From JASLEW01 sp035544895 (GTDB lineage Bacteria; Acidobacteriota; Thermoanaerobaculia; Multivoradales; UBA5704): 64,000 bases of DNA. Shown piece after piece: positions 42,271 through 53,780 of this stretch. The DNA is taken from positions 33,752 to 97,751 of the forward strand of contig DASZZM010000027.1 in assembly GCA_035544895.1 (NCBI GenBank). Reading direction: 5' to 3'. Below the pieces are notes generated by a model that did not search any database, was not told the DNA's origin, and saw nothing but the letters and a program-made list of their open reading frames with translations. Numbering within the stretch: position 1 is the first letter of the stretch; each line of letters begins with the position of its first letter. The position numbers and the translations under genes were made by a program.

Positions 42271-42465
42271 GACATTCCCTCGCTCGTCCCCCGTCCCCCG
42301 TCGCCAAGCGCCGAGCCGAAGAACGATCCTACACCTGCCTTACATTCCAGGGCTGGATGCCTCCGCTTGCTTCGAAGAGGTCGACGGTCTTAGGGCCCGT
42401 GGCCCGCCCCACCGTGTGCCTCTCCGCTCGTCGAGGCTGGCGGCTATGTAATAGATGGGTTGGTG

Positions 42466-43002
42466 CTACAGCTTGAGAACCATCATTACCATGTCGTGCT
42501 GGCTGCCGTCGGGGTCGGTGCCGTAGCCGGGGAAGGTGTGGGCGGTGAAGCCCAGAGTGGTGAGGGTCTGGACGGCGTCGGCTTCGAGGTCGGAGATGAG
42601 CATGGTGGTGAGGTGGCGCAGGCCGTCGGCGCGGGCGATGCGGATGAAGTCGTTGACCAGGATGGTGCCCAGGCCGAGACCGCGGTACTGGGGATCCATC
42701 AGCCACTTGATGCGGCCGACCAGGCGCAGCGGGCTCCCTTCGCGGCGATGCAGGGTCGCGTCGGCCACGATCTTGTGGCCGTCGGTGGCGAGGAGCGGCA
42801 GCACCCTGTCGTAGTCGAGCTCGCGGCCCCAGCTCTCGACGAGCGCGCGGTTGTCGATACGGTCCCAGGCAAACCGGCGGACGTCCGCGGGGAGGCGCCG
42901 GAAGAATTCCCACAGCGGCTCGGCGTCGCGCGCCGTGAAGGGACGGATGAGCAGGCGGCTGCCGTCACGCAGCACCGCTTCCTGGGGAAAACGGCTAGGC
43001 AT
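42466..43002 (-). CDS. GNAT-family N-acetyltransferase
   Basis: Encodes 178 residues from an ATG. The GNAT fold is visible: an N-terminal LIRPFTARDAEPLWEFFRRL, and the acetyl-CoA binding motif A as DPQYRGLGLGTILVNDFIRI, corresponding to (R/Q)xxGxG/A. A C-terminal strand has GFTAHTFPGYGTDPDG. The N-terminal RDGSRLLIRPFTARDAEPL is similar to acetyltransferase domains fused to some acyl-CoA synthetases, so protein lysine acetylation is conceivable but unproven. Separated from lepA by 195 bases; divergent from mfd. Confidence 0.86.
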   Translation of the reverse strand: MPSRFPQEAVLRDGSRLLIRPFTARDAEPLWEFFRRLPADVRRFAWDRIDNRALVESWGRELDYDRVLPLLATDGHKIVADATLHRREGSPLRLVGRIKWLMDPQYRGLGLGTILVNDFIRIARADGLRHLTTMLISDLEADAVQTLTTLGFTAHTFPGYGTDPDGSQHDMVMMVLKL

Positions 43003-43006
43003 GGCT

Positions 43007-43062
43007 AGGAGGAAACTCGTTAGTGCGCCAGGGGTGGGGGCGTCCCCTTCCCCCCGGGAACA
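43007..43062 (+). repeat. Dispersed GC-rich repeat copy
   Basis: Contains GGCTAGGAGGAAACT, GTGCGCCAGGGGTGGGGGCG and TCCCCTTCCCCCCGG, shared with 21078-21135 and, inverted, 30943-30985. It sits between divergent genes and so is not restricted to gene ends. Confidence 0.6.
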
Positions 43063-43112
43063 CTAGCACACGCGCCGCGAGCCGGCGCGGCGCAGGCTGT
43101 AGACTTCCCGGT

Positions 43113-46565
<3,453 letters not shown>

Positions 46566-46568
<3 letters not shown>

Positions 46569-46615
46569 AGCCGCAGTGAAGCCGGCGCGGTGAAGCCGGC
46601 GCAGTGAAGCCGAGA
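46566..46615 (+). repeat. Short tandem repeat after mfd
   Basis: GTGAAGCCGGCGCG, GTGAAGCCGGCGCA and GTGAAGCCGAGA follow the mfd stop directly. About three 14-base units. Confidence 0.6.
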
Positions 46616-46649
46616 TATCGCGTGGGGCCGCCCGCGGCGCCAGCCCGCA

Positions 46650-46670
46650 CTGCTACAATGTGCCCGCCTA
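46650..46670 (+). promoter_or_regulatory. Extended -10-like box before the isomerase gene
   Basis: TGCTACAAT at 46651-46659 matches an extended -10 element (TGnTAnnAT) and lies 11 bases before the ATG at 46670. If used, the transcript would be nearly leaderless. No clear -35 box. Confidence 0.35.
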
Positions 46671-48031
46671 TGAACGCCACCTGCCATGCAGCTGCCAAAG
46701 TCCCTACGGTGACGCCCAGCGGGCGAAGCCGGCACCTCCCGCGTCCCGGCCGCGCCCCGCGTCCGGCCCGAGCCGTGCGTCCGGCGGCGGCCCGGATCCT
46801 CGCCGCCGCGCTCCTGCTCGTCCTGGTCCGCGCTTTGGGTCCCTTCCCGGGGCTCGCGCCGGCGCTGGCTGCCGCGATGCTCAACCGCGTGGTGCTGCGC
46901 GTCAACGACCAGATCGCCACTCTGTACGACTATGAGCTGCGGCGGGCCGAGTTCACCAAGGAGATCCTGCGGCGCGAGCAGAATCCAGAGTTGCGCAAGG
47001 AGGAGCTCAAGCAGGTCGGCGAAGCCGCCTTCCGCGCCATGTTCGAGGAGCTCCTGCTCGACTCGCGGGCCGAGCAGCTTGCCATCACGGTCGGCGACAA
47101 AGAGGTGGAGGCCGCGGTGGCGCAGATGCGGCAGAACTTCGGCATCAAGAGCGACGAGGAGTACGCCGCGGCGCTGGCGCAGAACGGCCTGACCGACGAG
47201 CAGCTCAGGGCGCAGATGAGAAGAACCATGCGCATGCGGGAGGTGATGAGCAAGGAGATCCAGAGCCGGGTCAAGATCAAGGAAGAGGACCTGCGCCGCT
47301 ACTACCGCAAGAACATCGAGCAGTTCCGCCTTCCCGAACAGGTCCAGCTCCGCGAAGTCGTGGTCCTCGAGGCGGCGACTCCCGCGGCCGAGGAGCGGTC
47401 CAGCCTCGCCGCGGCGATCCGCAAAGAGGTCGCCGCCGGCAAGCCCCTGGCCGACGCCGTGGCCCAGGACGCCGCCAAGGGACGCACCGGCAAAGTGACC
47501 GAGCTCGGCTGGGTGTCGCCCGGCGACCTCGACAAGAGCCTCGAAGCCGCCGTCTGGAAGCTGCCGGTCAACTCGGTGAGCGAGCCGGTCGCGGGCCGCG
47601 GCGGGCTTCACCTGTTGCAAGTCATCGATCGCCGCCCCTCGCGCATCCAGGCCTTCAACGAAGTCTCCGCCGCCATCCAGGCCAAGGAGCAGGATCGCGT
47701 CTTCACCGAAGAGACCGCCAAGTACCTCGTCGAGCTCGAGCACAAGTCCCTCGTCGTCGCCGATCCGCCCGCGGAAGCCGCCGGCTTCCGCCGCAACCTC
47801 GGCACCAAGACCGGCGAAGAATCGATCCCCGGCCTGCCCGCCGCCGCCCCCCGCCCCCCCGCCACCCCCGGCGCCGCGGTCGCGCCCGGCGAGGTGAAAC
47901 CCCAGCTCCCCGACGACGCCAAGAACCTCCCCGCCTCGCCCACCGGCGAAGGCGGCATCCAGAAGCCAGGCACCCTTCCTCCTCCCAAGCCAACCTCTCC
48001 CTCTCCCATCCCACCGCCCTCCCGCCAGTAA
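46670..48031 (+). CDS. SurA/PpiC-like peptidyl-prolyl cis-trans isomerase
   Basis: Encodes 453 residues from ATG 46670; ATG 46658 is an alternative. An Arg/Pro-rich leader is followed by a hydrophobic signal segment, about residues 44-68. The SurA N-terminal chaperone domain begins LNRVVLRVNDQIATLYDYEL, with long helices to about 200. One parvulin (PpiC) domain covers about 205-310 (QVQLREVVVLEAATP; GELGWVSPG-type loop; GGLHLLQVIDRRPS). The C-terminus is Pro-rich and disordered. It would fold outer-membrane or secreted proteins in the periplasm. SurA usually has two parvulin domains; only one is visible here. Confidence 0.87.
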   Translation: MNATCHAAAKVPTVTPSGRSRHLPRPGRAPRPARAVRPAAARILAAALLLVLVRALGPFPGLAPALAAAMLNRVVLRVNDQIATLYDYELRRAEFTKEILRREQNPELRKEELKQVGEAAFRAMFEELLLDSRAEQLAITVGDKEVEAAVAQMRQNFGIKSDEEYAAALAQNGLTDEQLRAQMRRTMRMREVMSKEIQSRVKIKEEDLRRYYRKNIEQFRLPEQVQLREVVVLEAATPAAEERSSLAAAIRKEVAAGKPLADAVAQDAAKGRTGKVTELGWVSPGDLDKSLEAAVWKLPVNSVSEPVAGRGGLHLLQVIDRRPSRIQAFNEVSAAIQAKEQDRVFTEETAKYLVELEHKSLVVADPPAEAAGFRRNLGTKTGEESIPGLPAAAPRPPATPGAAVAPGEVKPQLPDDAKNLPASPTGEGGIQKPGTLPPPKPTSPSPIPPPSRQ

Positions 48032-48041
48032 GGCACCACCG

Positions 48042-48073
48042 GCGCGGCCAATTGTTTTTGCATCTGGCCGCGC
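48042..48073 (+). terminator. Hairpin between isomerase gene and mraZ
   Basis: GCGCGGCCA and TGGCCGCGC form a perfect nine-base stem around a 14-base loop that contains the T-run (TTGTTTTTG). Ten bases after the stop codon, it is a plausible transcription stop, although the Ts lie in the loop and not after the stem. Confidence 0.45.
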
Positions 48074-48168
48074 GACTGCCGCCGCACCTCACTGCGCCCC
48101 GCTGATCGATCACTTTCGCCTTACTTCCGCCTGAATAGATCAACTCCGCCGGGTCATTTGATATTGCG

Positions 48169-48204
48169 GTGGGATTTTGTGGAAGAAAATAGACAAAAGT
48201 GGAG
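48169..48204 (+). promoter_or_regulatory. MraZ-box array upstream of the dcw cluster
   Basis: GTGGGA at 48169, GTGGAA at 48179 and GTGGAG at 48199 are spaced exactly 10 bases apart, with a degenerate fourth unit at 48189. MraZ is known to bind direct repeats of TGGGN-type boxes with 10-bp spacing in front of its own gene. The array ends 52 bases before the mraZ ATG. A palindrome AGCAGA-AG-TCTGCT follows at 48227-48240. Confidence 0.6.
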
Positions 48205-48255
48205 TGCGCTGCTAGGATTGCGCCTCAGCAGAAGTCTGCTTCTAGGTGGAGAGCC

Positions 48256-48696
48256 ATGTTTCGGGGAAGCGCTCCGGCGCGGATCGACGAGAAGGGGCGG
48301 CTAAAGATTCCGACCGATTTCAGGCGGGATCTCGAAGAGCGCTATGGCGCCGAGCTGTTCGTCACCTCGGTCGTCGGCGATTCGGCGCTCGTCTACCCGC
48401 TGCCGGTCTGGGAGGACATCGAGGCGCGCTTGGGCGCCATCGCGTCCACCGACCGCGCCAAGATGCGCTTCCTCGAGCGCGTCAGCTACTTCGGGCAGCA
48501 AGTCCGCCTCGACGTCCAGGGGCGGATCCTGATTCCCCAGATCCTGCGCGAGAGCGCGGGCATGAGCGGCGACGTCGTCGTCAGCGCACGCCTCGATCAC
48601 CTGGAAGTGTGGAACCGCGAGCGCTTCGAGAAGCGCCTCGCGGACCAGCCGTTCGGCGACGACGATTTCCGTGCCTTGAGCGAGCGAGGGATCTAG
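48256..48696 (+). CDS. mraZ: Transcriptional regulator MraZ
   Basis: Encodes 146 residues from ATG 48256 with GGTGGAGA upstream. It has the two tandem SpoVT/AbrB-type half-domains of MraZ: ARIDEKGRLKIPTDFR near residue 8 and VRLDVQGRILIPQILRE near residue 82, each with the DxxGR core. FVTSVVGDSALVYPLPVWE links them. MraZ forms a ring-shaped oligomer that represses the dcw operon by binding the repeats upstream. First gene of the cluster, followed by rsmH after 100 bases. Confidence 0.95.
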   Translation: MFRGSAPARIDEKGRLKIPTDFRRDLEERYGAELFVTSVVGDSALVYPLPVWEDIEARLGAIASTDRAKMRFLERVSYFGQQVRLDVQGRILIPQILRESAGMSGDVVVSARLDHLEVWNRERFEKRLADQPFGDDDFRALSERGI

Positions 48697-48796
48697 CAGT
48701 CCGAGCCCCGGGCGGTAGCTCGCACCGGGGAATGACAGATCGCAGGGGAGAGGGCAGCAGCCAGCACCTGAGTCGCACTGGCGAGAGCGGCGAGCG

Positions 48797-49831
48797 TTGG
48801 ATGTGGAGCATCAACCGGTCCTGGTCGAAGAGACGCTGGAGCTGCTCGCTCCCGAGCGCGGCGGCCTGTTCGTCGACGCCACCGTCGGCCTCGGCGGGCA
48901 CGCCGAAGCGCTGCTGCGCAGGGCGGCGGCCGCGAGCCTTGTCGGGCTCGACCGCGACCCCGAGGCGCTGGCGCGATCGGCGCGCCGCCTGGCCCCGTTC
49001 GGCGGCCGCGTACGCCTGGCCAACGGCGAGCTCCGCGACCTCGGCGAGACCCTGGAGGGGCTCTCTATCGGCGGCATGGCCGGCATCGCCCGCCGCGCCC
49101 GCAGCGCCCGCATCGCGGGCGCCGGGCCGGGCAGCGCGGAAGGCGGAGGCGGGCGCGGAACCGCGGTGGCCGGCGTGCTGGCCGGCGTTCTGGCTGATCT
49201 GGGCGTCTCCTCGTTGCAGCTCGGAAGCGCCGAGCGCGGCTTCAGCTTTCGCCTCGACGGACCGCTCGACATGCGCATGGGGCTCACTGGACCGACGGCA
49301 GCCGACCTGGTCAATCAGAGCTCGGAGGGGGAGTTGACAAGAATCTTCAGAGAATATGGCGAGGAGAGGCAGGCCCGGCGGATCGCCCGGGCGATCGTCG
49401 CGGCGCGGGAGGACAAGCCGCTCGAGACCACCGGCGAGCTGAAGCGGCTGATCGACCGCGCCAAGGGCGGGGGCGGATACGGGGAGCGCGAAGGCCGCAT
49501 CGACCCGGCGACCCGTGTCTTCCAGGCCCTGCGCATCGAGGTCAACCAGGAGCTGGCCGGGCTCGAGACCTTCATCGAGCAGGCGGTGCGGCTGCTGGCG
49601 ACCGACGGCAGACTGGTCATCATCTCCTACCACAGCCTCGAGGACCGCATCGTCAAGAACACGCTGCGCGACCTGGCGCGAGGCGACATCGACCAGGTCA
49701 CCGGCCGCCCGCGCTCGGAAAGCCAGCTCATCGCGGTGATGACGCGCAAGCCCCTCCGTCCCAGCACCGCGGAGGTGGCCTGGAACCCGCGCTCGCGCTC
49801 GGCGCGCCTGCGTGCGGCAAAGAGGCTGTAA
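48797..49831 (+). CDS. rsmH: 16S rRNA (cytosine-1402 N4)-methyltransferase
   Basis: Encodes 344 residues from TTG 48797; a GTG two codons later (EHQPVLVEETLELL) is an equally good start and no ATG fits. SAM-binding features are DATVGLGGHAEALL and LDRDPEALAR. The downstream family motifs are LADLGVSSLQLGSAERGFSF, LDMRMG and ISYHSLEDRIVKN. An Ala/Gly/Arg-rich insertion of about 40 residues (about 88-127) separates the SAM site from the LADLGVSS motif and is not usual for the family. RsmH modifies C1402 in the ribosomal P site. Second gene of the dcw cluster; ftsL follows after one base. Confidence 0.94.
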   Translation: MDVEHQPVLVEETLELLAPERGGLFVDATVGLGGHAEALLRRAAAASLVGLDRDPEALARSARRLAPFGGRVRLANGELRDLGETLEGLSIGGMAGIARRARSARIAGAGPGSAEGGGGRGTAVAGVLAGVLADLGVSSLQLGSAERGFSFRLDGPLDMRMGLTGPTAADLVNQSSEGELTRIFREYGEERQARRIARAIVAAREDKPLETTGELKRLIDRAKGGGGYGEREGRIDPATRVFQALRIEVNQELAGLETFIEQAVRLLATDGRLVIISYHSLEDRIVKNTLRDLARGDIDQVTGRPRSESQLIAVMTRKPLRPSTAEVAWNPRSRSARLRAAKRL

Positions 49832-49832
49832 G

Positions 49833-50177
49833 GTGAAGAACACGTATGCCCTGCGCCGCCCGGTGGCCAATACCTACCTGGTGCGGGAGCGCGACCGCCG
49901 GCTGGCGCGCGAGCTGGCGACGGTGGTGCTCGCCGTCGTCTTGCTCGGCGGCGGCCTGCTCGGCTACACCTGGATCCATCTCGAGGCGCTGCGCACCGGC
50001 TACCGGATCGACGCCCTCGAGCGGCAGCTCCGCGACCTGTCCCGGTTCGAGCGCCAGCTGCGCCTGGAGGCCTCTTACCTGGCCAGTCCCCAGCGGATCG
50101 AGCAGCGGTCGGTGCGCGAGCTGGGCATGCGGCCGCCGAGTCTCGCACAGGTGGTCTTCTGGGAGGAGATGCAGTGA
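49833..50177 (+). CDS. ftsL: Cell division protein FtsL-like
   Basis: Encodes 114 residues from GTG 49833, one base after the rsmH stop. One transmembrane helix at about residues 29-48 (ATVVLAVVLLGGGLLGYTWI) is followed by a short leucine-zipper-like coiled coil (YRIDALERQLRDLSRFERQL) and the typical ending ELGMRPPSLAQVVFW. Sequence identity in this family is low; size, topology and position between rsmH and ftsI make the call. FtsL bridges FtsB/FtsQ and activates FtsWI. Its last four bases overlap the ftsI start (GTGA). Confidence 0.87.
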   Translation: MKNTYALRRPVANTYLVRERDRRLARELATVVLAVVLLGGGLLGYTWIHLEALRTGYRIDALERQLRDLSRFERQLRLEASYLASPQRIEQRSVRELGMRPPSLAQVVFWEEMQ

Positions 50178-52273
50178 AGCCGCGCCTGGTCATGGTATTG
50201 GGAGCGGGAGTCCTGTGGCTGCTGGCTATCGCGCTGCGCCTCTACGACCTCCAGGTCGTGCACCACGCCCGCTACGTGCACAAGGCCCACCAGCAGCAAC
50301 AGCGGGTGGTCAAGCTCGACTCGCCGCGCGGCACCATCTATGACGCCGCCGGGCGCGAGCTCGCCGTCTCGGTGCAGGTCGATTCGATCTACGCCGTTCC
50401 CGCCGAGATCGAGGACCGCGCGGCCACCGCCAAGACGCTCGCCGGCGCGGTCCCCAACCTCGACGCCGCGAGGACTGCCCGCCTGCTCGCCGAGGACCGC
50501 GAATTCGTGTGGCTGGCGCGCAAGCTCGATCCGCCGGTGGCGGAAGCGGTGCGCCGCCTGGGCCTGCCCGGCATCTACTTCCTCCCCGAGAGCAAGCGCT
50601 ACTACCCGATGCGCGGGCTCGCCGCGCAGGTGCTCGGCTACGTCGGCACCGACAATCACGGCCTGGCCGGCGTCGAGCAGCTCTACGACGACGTGATCAC
50701 CGGCAAGCCCGGCATCCGCACCGTGCTGCGCGACGCGCGCCGCGGCACCATGGTCTCTCCCGAGCTCCTGGCTTCAGAACCGCAGCCCGGCCGCGACCTC
50801 TACCTGACTCTCGATGCCGCCGTGCAGCACATGGTCGAGGACGCTCTGGCCAGCGCCGTGGCGGAGCGCGGGGCGCGGCGCGGCAGCGCCGTCTTCCTCG
50901 ACCCCGCGACGGGCGCGGTGCTGGCGATGGCGTCTTTCCCCGGCTTCGACCCCAACGAGTTCGCCAGCTACCCGCCGGGGACCTGGCGCAACCGCCCGAT
51001 CGTGGATGCCTACGAGCCGGGATCGACCTTCAAGGTGGTCACGGCGGCGGCGGCGCTGGACTCGGGAATGGTGCGTCCGGACGACCCGTTCGACTGCGGC
51101 ATGGGCGGGATCACGCTGTCCGGCATCCTGATCCGCGATCACAAGCGCTACGGCATCCTGCCGTTCGCCGACGTCATCGCCAAGTCGAGCAACGTCGGGG
51201 CCATCCGCGCCGCGCTGATCATCGGCGGCGAGCGCTTGTACCGCACCATCGTGGCCTTCGGCTTCGGGCGGCCGACGGGCATCGACCTGCCCGGCGAGAG
51301 CGCTGGCATCCTGCATCCCCTGAAGCGCTGGGGACCTCTGACCAAGGCCTACGTCGCCTTCGGCCAGGGCATCTCGGTGACGCCGCTGCAGCTCGCGGCG
51401 GCGGTCGCCGCGGTGGCCAACGACGGCACCCTGGTCCGGCCCTACGTAGTAGCTGCGGTGCGCCAGGGAAGCGTCGTGGAGCGGCGCCACCCTCGACCCA
51501 CGGTCGCCGGCCGGCCGATCGCGCGCGAGACCAGCCGCGTGCTCAAGGAGATGCTCGAGCGGGTGGTGATCAGCGGCACGGGCAAGAGCGCCGCGGTCGC
51601 CGGCTACCGCGTCGCGGGCAAGACCGGGACCGCGCAGATCCCGGTGGCCGGCGGCTACGCCCGCCATGGTTACCTGCCGAGCTTCGTCGGCTTCGCTCCC
51701 GTCGACCGCCCGGCGCTGGTCGGGGTGGTCGCCGTCGACCAGCCGCAGGGGCAGACCTACTACGGGGGTCAGGTGGCGGCGCCGGTGTTCGGCGCGCTGA
51801 CCCGGCAGATCCTGCTCCATCTCGGCATCGCCCCCGAGCGCCCGCGGCCGGCGCTCTGGCCGGGCGAGGTCGTGACCGCGGAGCTCGCCCCCCGCAAGGC
51901 CGCCGAGACCGGCGAGACCCGTGTCCCCGATGAGAGCGGCGAGCCCGGTGCCACCGGCGAGCCCGGCGACGCCTGGGGACTGGGCGAGGACAGCCCCGAG
52001 CTATGGCACAGCCCCGCCGCCGGGGCGGGGGAGTCGCGCCTCGCGGCGCATCCCGCAGCGGTCCGGCCGGCCTCCCCGGCGGCAACCCCCGCGCCGGAGG
52101 CGCCTCGTCCGACAACGCCGGCGGCGCCTCGCCCGGCCGCGCCGGCGCCTCGCCCAGCCGCGCCAGCGCCATCGCTCCCCTCCGCCGCGTCGCCCACTCC
52201 CCCTGCGCCCCAGGCAGACGTCGCCCTTCCGCCCGCAGCCGCCGCCGGAGGTCGGGGTCTTGCGCCTGTCTGA
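50174..52273 (+). CDS. ftsI: Septal peptidoglycan transpeptidase (PBP3)
   Basis: Encodes 699 residues from GTG 50174, overlapping ftsL. One N-terminal membrane helix (MVLGAGVLWLLAIALRLYDL) precedes the dimerisation domain (DSPRGTIYDAAGRELAVS). The transpeptidase domain has the active serine S284 (STFK 284-287), SSN at 338-340 and KTGT at 483-486. It crosslinks septal peptidoglycan. There is no PASTA domain. After about residue 570 comes a disordered, Ala/Pro/Gly/Glu-rich tail of some 130 residues, so the protein is longer than the usual 580-600. The tail coding region overlaps the murE start by 14 bases. Confidence 0.96.
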   Translation: MKPRLVMVLGAGVLWLLAIALRLYDLQVVHHARYVHKAHQQQQRVVKLDSPRGTIYDAAGRELAVSVQVDSIYAVPAEIEDRAATAKTLAGAVPNLDAARTARLLAEDREFVWLARKLDPPVAEAVRRLGLPGIYFLPESKRYYPMRGLAAQVLGYVGTDNHGLAGVEQLYDDVITGKPGIRTVLRDARRGTMVSPELLASEPQPGRDLYLTLDAAVQHMVEDALASAVAERGARRGSAVFLDPATGAVLAMASFPGFDPNEFASYPPGTWRNRPIVDAYEPGSTFKVVTAAAALDSGMVRPDDPFDCGMGGITLSGILIRDHKRYGILPFADVIAKSSNVGAIRAALIIGGERLYRTIVAFGFGRPTGIDLPGESAGILHPLKRWGPLTKAYVAFGQGISVTPLQLAAAVAAVANDGTLVRPYVVAAVRQGSVVERRHPRPTVAGRPIARETSRVLKEMLERVVISGTGKSAAVAGYRVAGKTGTAQIPVAGGYARHGYLPSFVGFAPVDRPALVGVVAVDQPQGQTYYGGQVAAPVFGALTRQILLHLGIAPERPRPALWPGEVVTAELAPRKAAETGETRVPDESGEPGATGEPGDAWGLGEDSPELWHSPAAGAGESRLAAHPAAVRPASPAATPAPEAPRPTTPAAPRPAAPAPRPAAPAPSLPSAASPTPPAPQADVALPPAAAAGGRGLAPV

Positions 52274-53780
52274 GCTGCTGCGCGACCTGGCGTTCGCCGC
52301 GCCGCGGCTGGTCGCGCCAGCGGCGCTGGACCCGGAGATCCGCGGGGTGGCGCACGATTCGCGCCGCGTCGAGCCGGGCGATCTCTACGTGGCGCTGGCG
52401 GGGCAGCGCTTCGACGGCTGGAGCTTCGCCGCGGAGGCGGTCGGCAAGGGCGCGGTCGCGGTTGCCGGATCACCGCGCGGCATGCCGGCGGACCTGCCCG
52501 TGCCGGCGGTCGCGCTCGAAGCCCCGCGGGCGACCCTGGGGCCGCTGGCCGCCCGGGTCTACGGCCACCCCGAGCGCGGATTGACCCTTGCCGCGGTCAC
52601 CGGCACCAACGGCAAGACCACGGTGGCGACGCTGATCGCCGCCATGCTCACCGAGGCCGGCCGGCCCGCGGGCTTCCTGGGTACGCTCGGCTATCGCTTC
52701 GGTCCCCGCGACCTCGGCGGCGGATACACCACGCCGGAGGCGTCCGACCTCTTCCGCACCCTGCGCGACATGCGGCAGGAAGGCGCCCGGGCGGTGGCCA
52801 TGGAGGTCTCCTCCCACGCCCTCGACATGGGCCGCGTCAACGGCGTCTCCTTCGACGTCGCGGTGTTCACCAACCTGACGCGCGATCATCTCGACTACCA
52901 CCGCGACATGGACGACTACTTCGCGGCCAAGCGCCGGCTGTTCGAGCGCTTGAAGCCGGGCGGCAGCGCGGCGGTCAACGTCGAGGACCCCTACGGGAAG
53001 CGGTTGGCCGGCGAGCTGCCGCGGGCCGTGACCTTCGGCGCCGGAGGCGAGGTCTACGCCCGCGAAGCAGAGCTCGGGGGCGAGGGCATCCACGCCGTGC
53101 TGGCAACGCCGCGCGGCGACCTGCGGATAGACTCGCCGCTGCTCGGTCGCTACAACCTGGCCAACCTGCTCGCCGCCGCCGCCGCCGGCGAGGCGCTCGC
53201 GCTGCCGCACGAAGCGGTGGCCGCGGCCTTCGCCGCGCAGCGGCCGCTGCCCGGACGGATGGAGCCGGTCGATCGCGGGCAGCCTTTCGCGGTCTTCGTC
53301 GATTATGCCCATACCGACGCCGCGCTGGCAGCCGCCCTGCGCGCGGTGCGCGAGGTGGCCGCCGGCCGGCGCGGTGCGGAATCGGCGGGGAGCCTCGAGC
53401 CGGGACCTGGCAAGGTGGCCGTGGTCTTCGGCTGCGGCGGCGAGCGCGACCCCGGCAAACGGCCGCTGATGGGGCGGGTGGCCGGCGAGCTCGCGGACCT
53501 GCCGATCGTCACTTCCGACAATCCGCGTGGCGAAGACCCGCTTGCCATCATCGCCGCCGTGGAGGCAGGTGTGCGGGCCAGCGGCAACCGGCGCTACCGG
53601 CTGGTGCCGGACCGCCGCGAAGCGATCCGCCAGGCGATCGGCGCCGCCGAGCCGGGCTGGGCCGTGCTGGTCGCCGGCAAGGGACACGAGCCTTACCAGA
53701 TCGTCGGCGAGACGAGGCTCCCGTTCTCCGACGTCGAAGAGGTCGGGCGTGCTCTGGAGGAGCGCTTTGGTCAGCCTTGA
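52260..53780 (+). CDS. murE: UDP-MurNAc-tripeptide synthetase, meso-DAP-adding
   Basis: Encodes 506 residues. The only well-placed start is TTG 52260 (LRLSELLRDLAF), with GGAGG eight bases upstream; it lies inside the end of ftsI. The ATP-binding loop VTGTNGKTTVATLIAAMLTE, MEVSSHAL and the Mur-ligase C-terminal domain (VFGCGGERDPGKRPLMG) are present. The DNPR motif (TSDNPRGEDPL) identifies the meso-diaminopimelate rather than the L-lysine enzyme. It adds the third stem residue to UDP-MurNAc-L-Ala-D-Glu. Overlaps both neighbours by 14 bases. Confidence 0.95.
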   Translation: MRLSELLRDLAFAAPRLVAPAALDPEIRGVAHDSRRVEPGDLYVALAGQRFDGWSFAAEAVGKGAVAVAGSPRGMPADLPVPAVALEAPRATLGPLAARVYGHPERGLTLAAVTGTNGKTTVATLIAAMLTEAGRPAGFLGTLGYRFGPRDLGGGYTTPEASDLFRTLRDMRQEGARAVAMEVSSHALDMGRVNGVSFDVAVFTNLTRDHLDYHRDMDDYFAAKRRLFERLKPGGSAAVNVEDPYGKRLAGELPRAVTFGAGGEVYAREAELGGEGIHAVLATPRGDLRIDSPLLGRYNLANLLAAAAAGEALALPHEAVAAAFAAQRPLPGRMEPVDRGQPFAVFVDYAHTDAALAAALRAVREVAAGRRGAESAGSLEPGPGKVAVVFGCGGERDPGKRPLMGRVAGELADLPIVTSDNPRGEDPLAIIAAVEAGVRASGNRRYRLVPDRREAIRQAIGAAEPGWAVLVAGKGHEPYQIVGETRLPFSDVEEVGRALEERFGQP

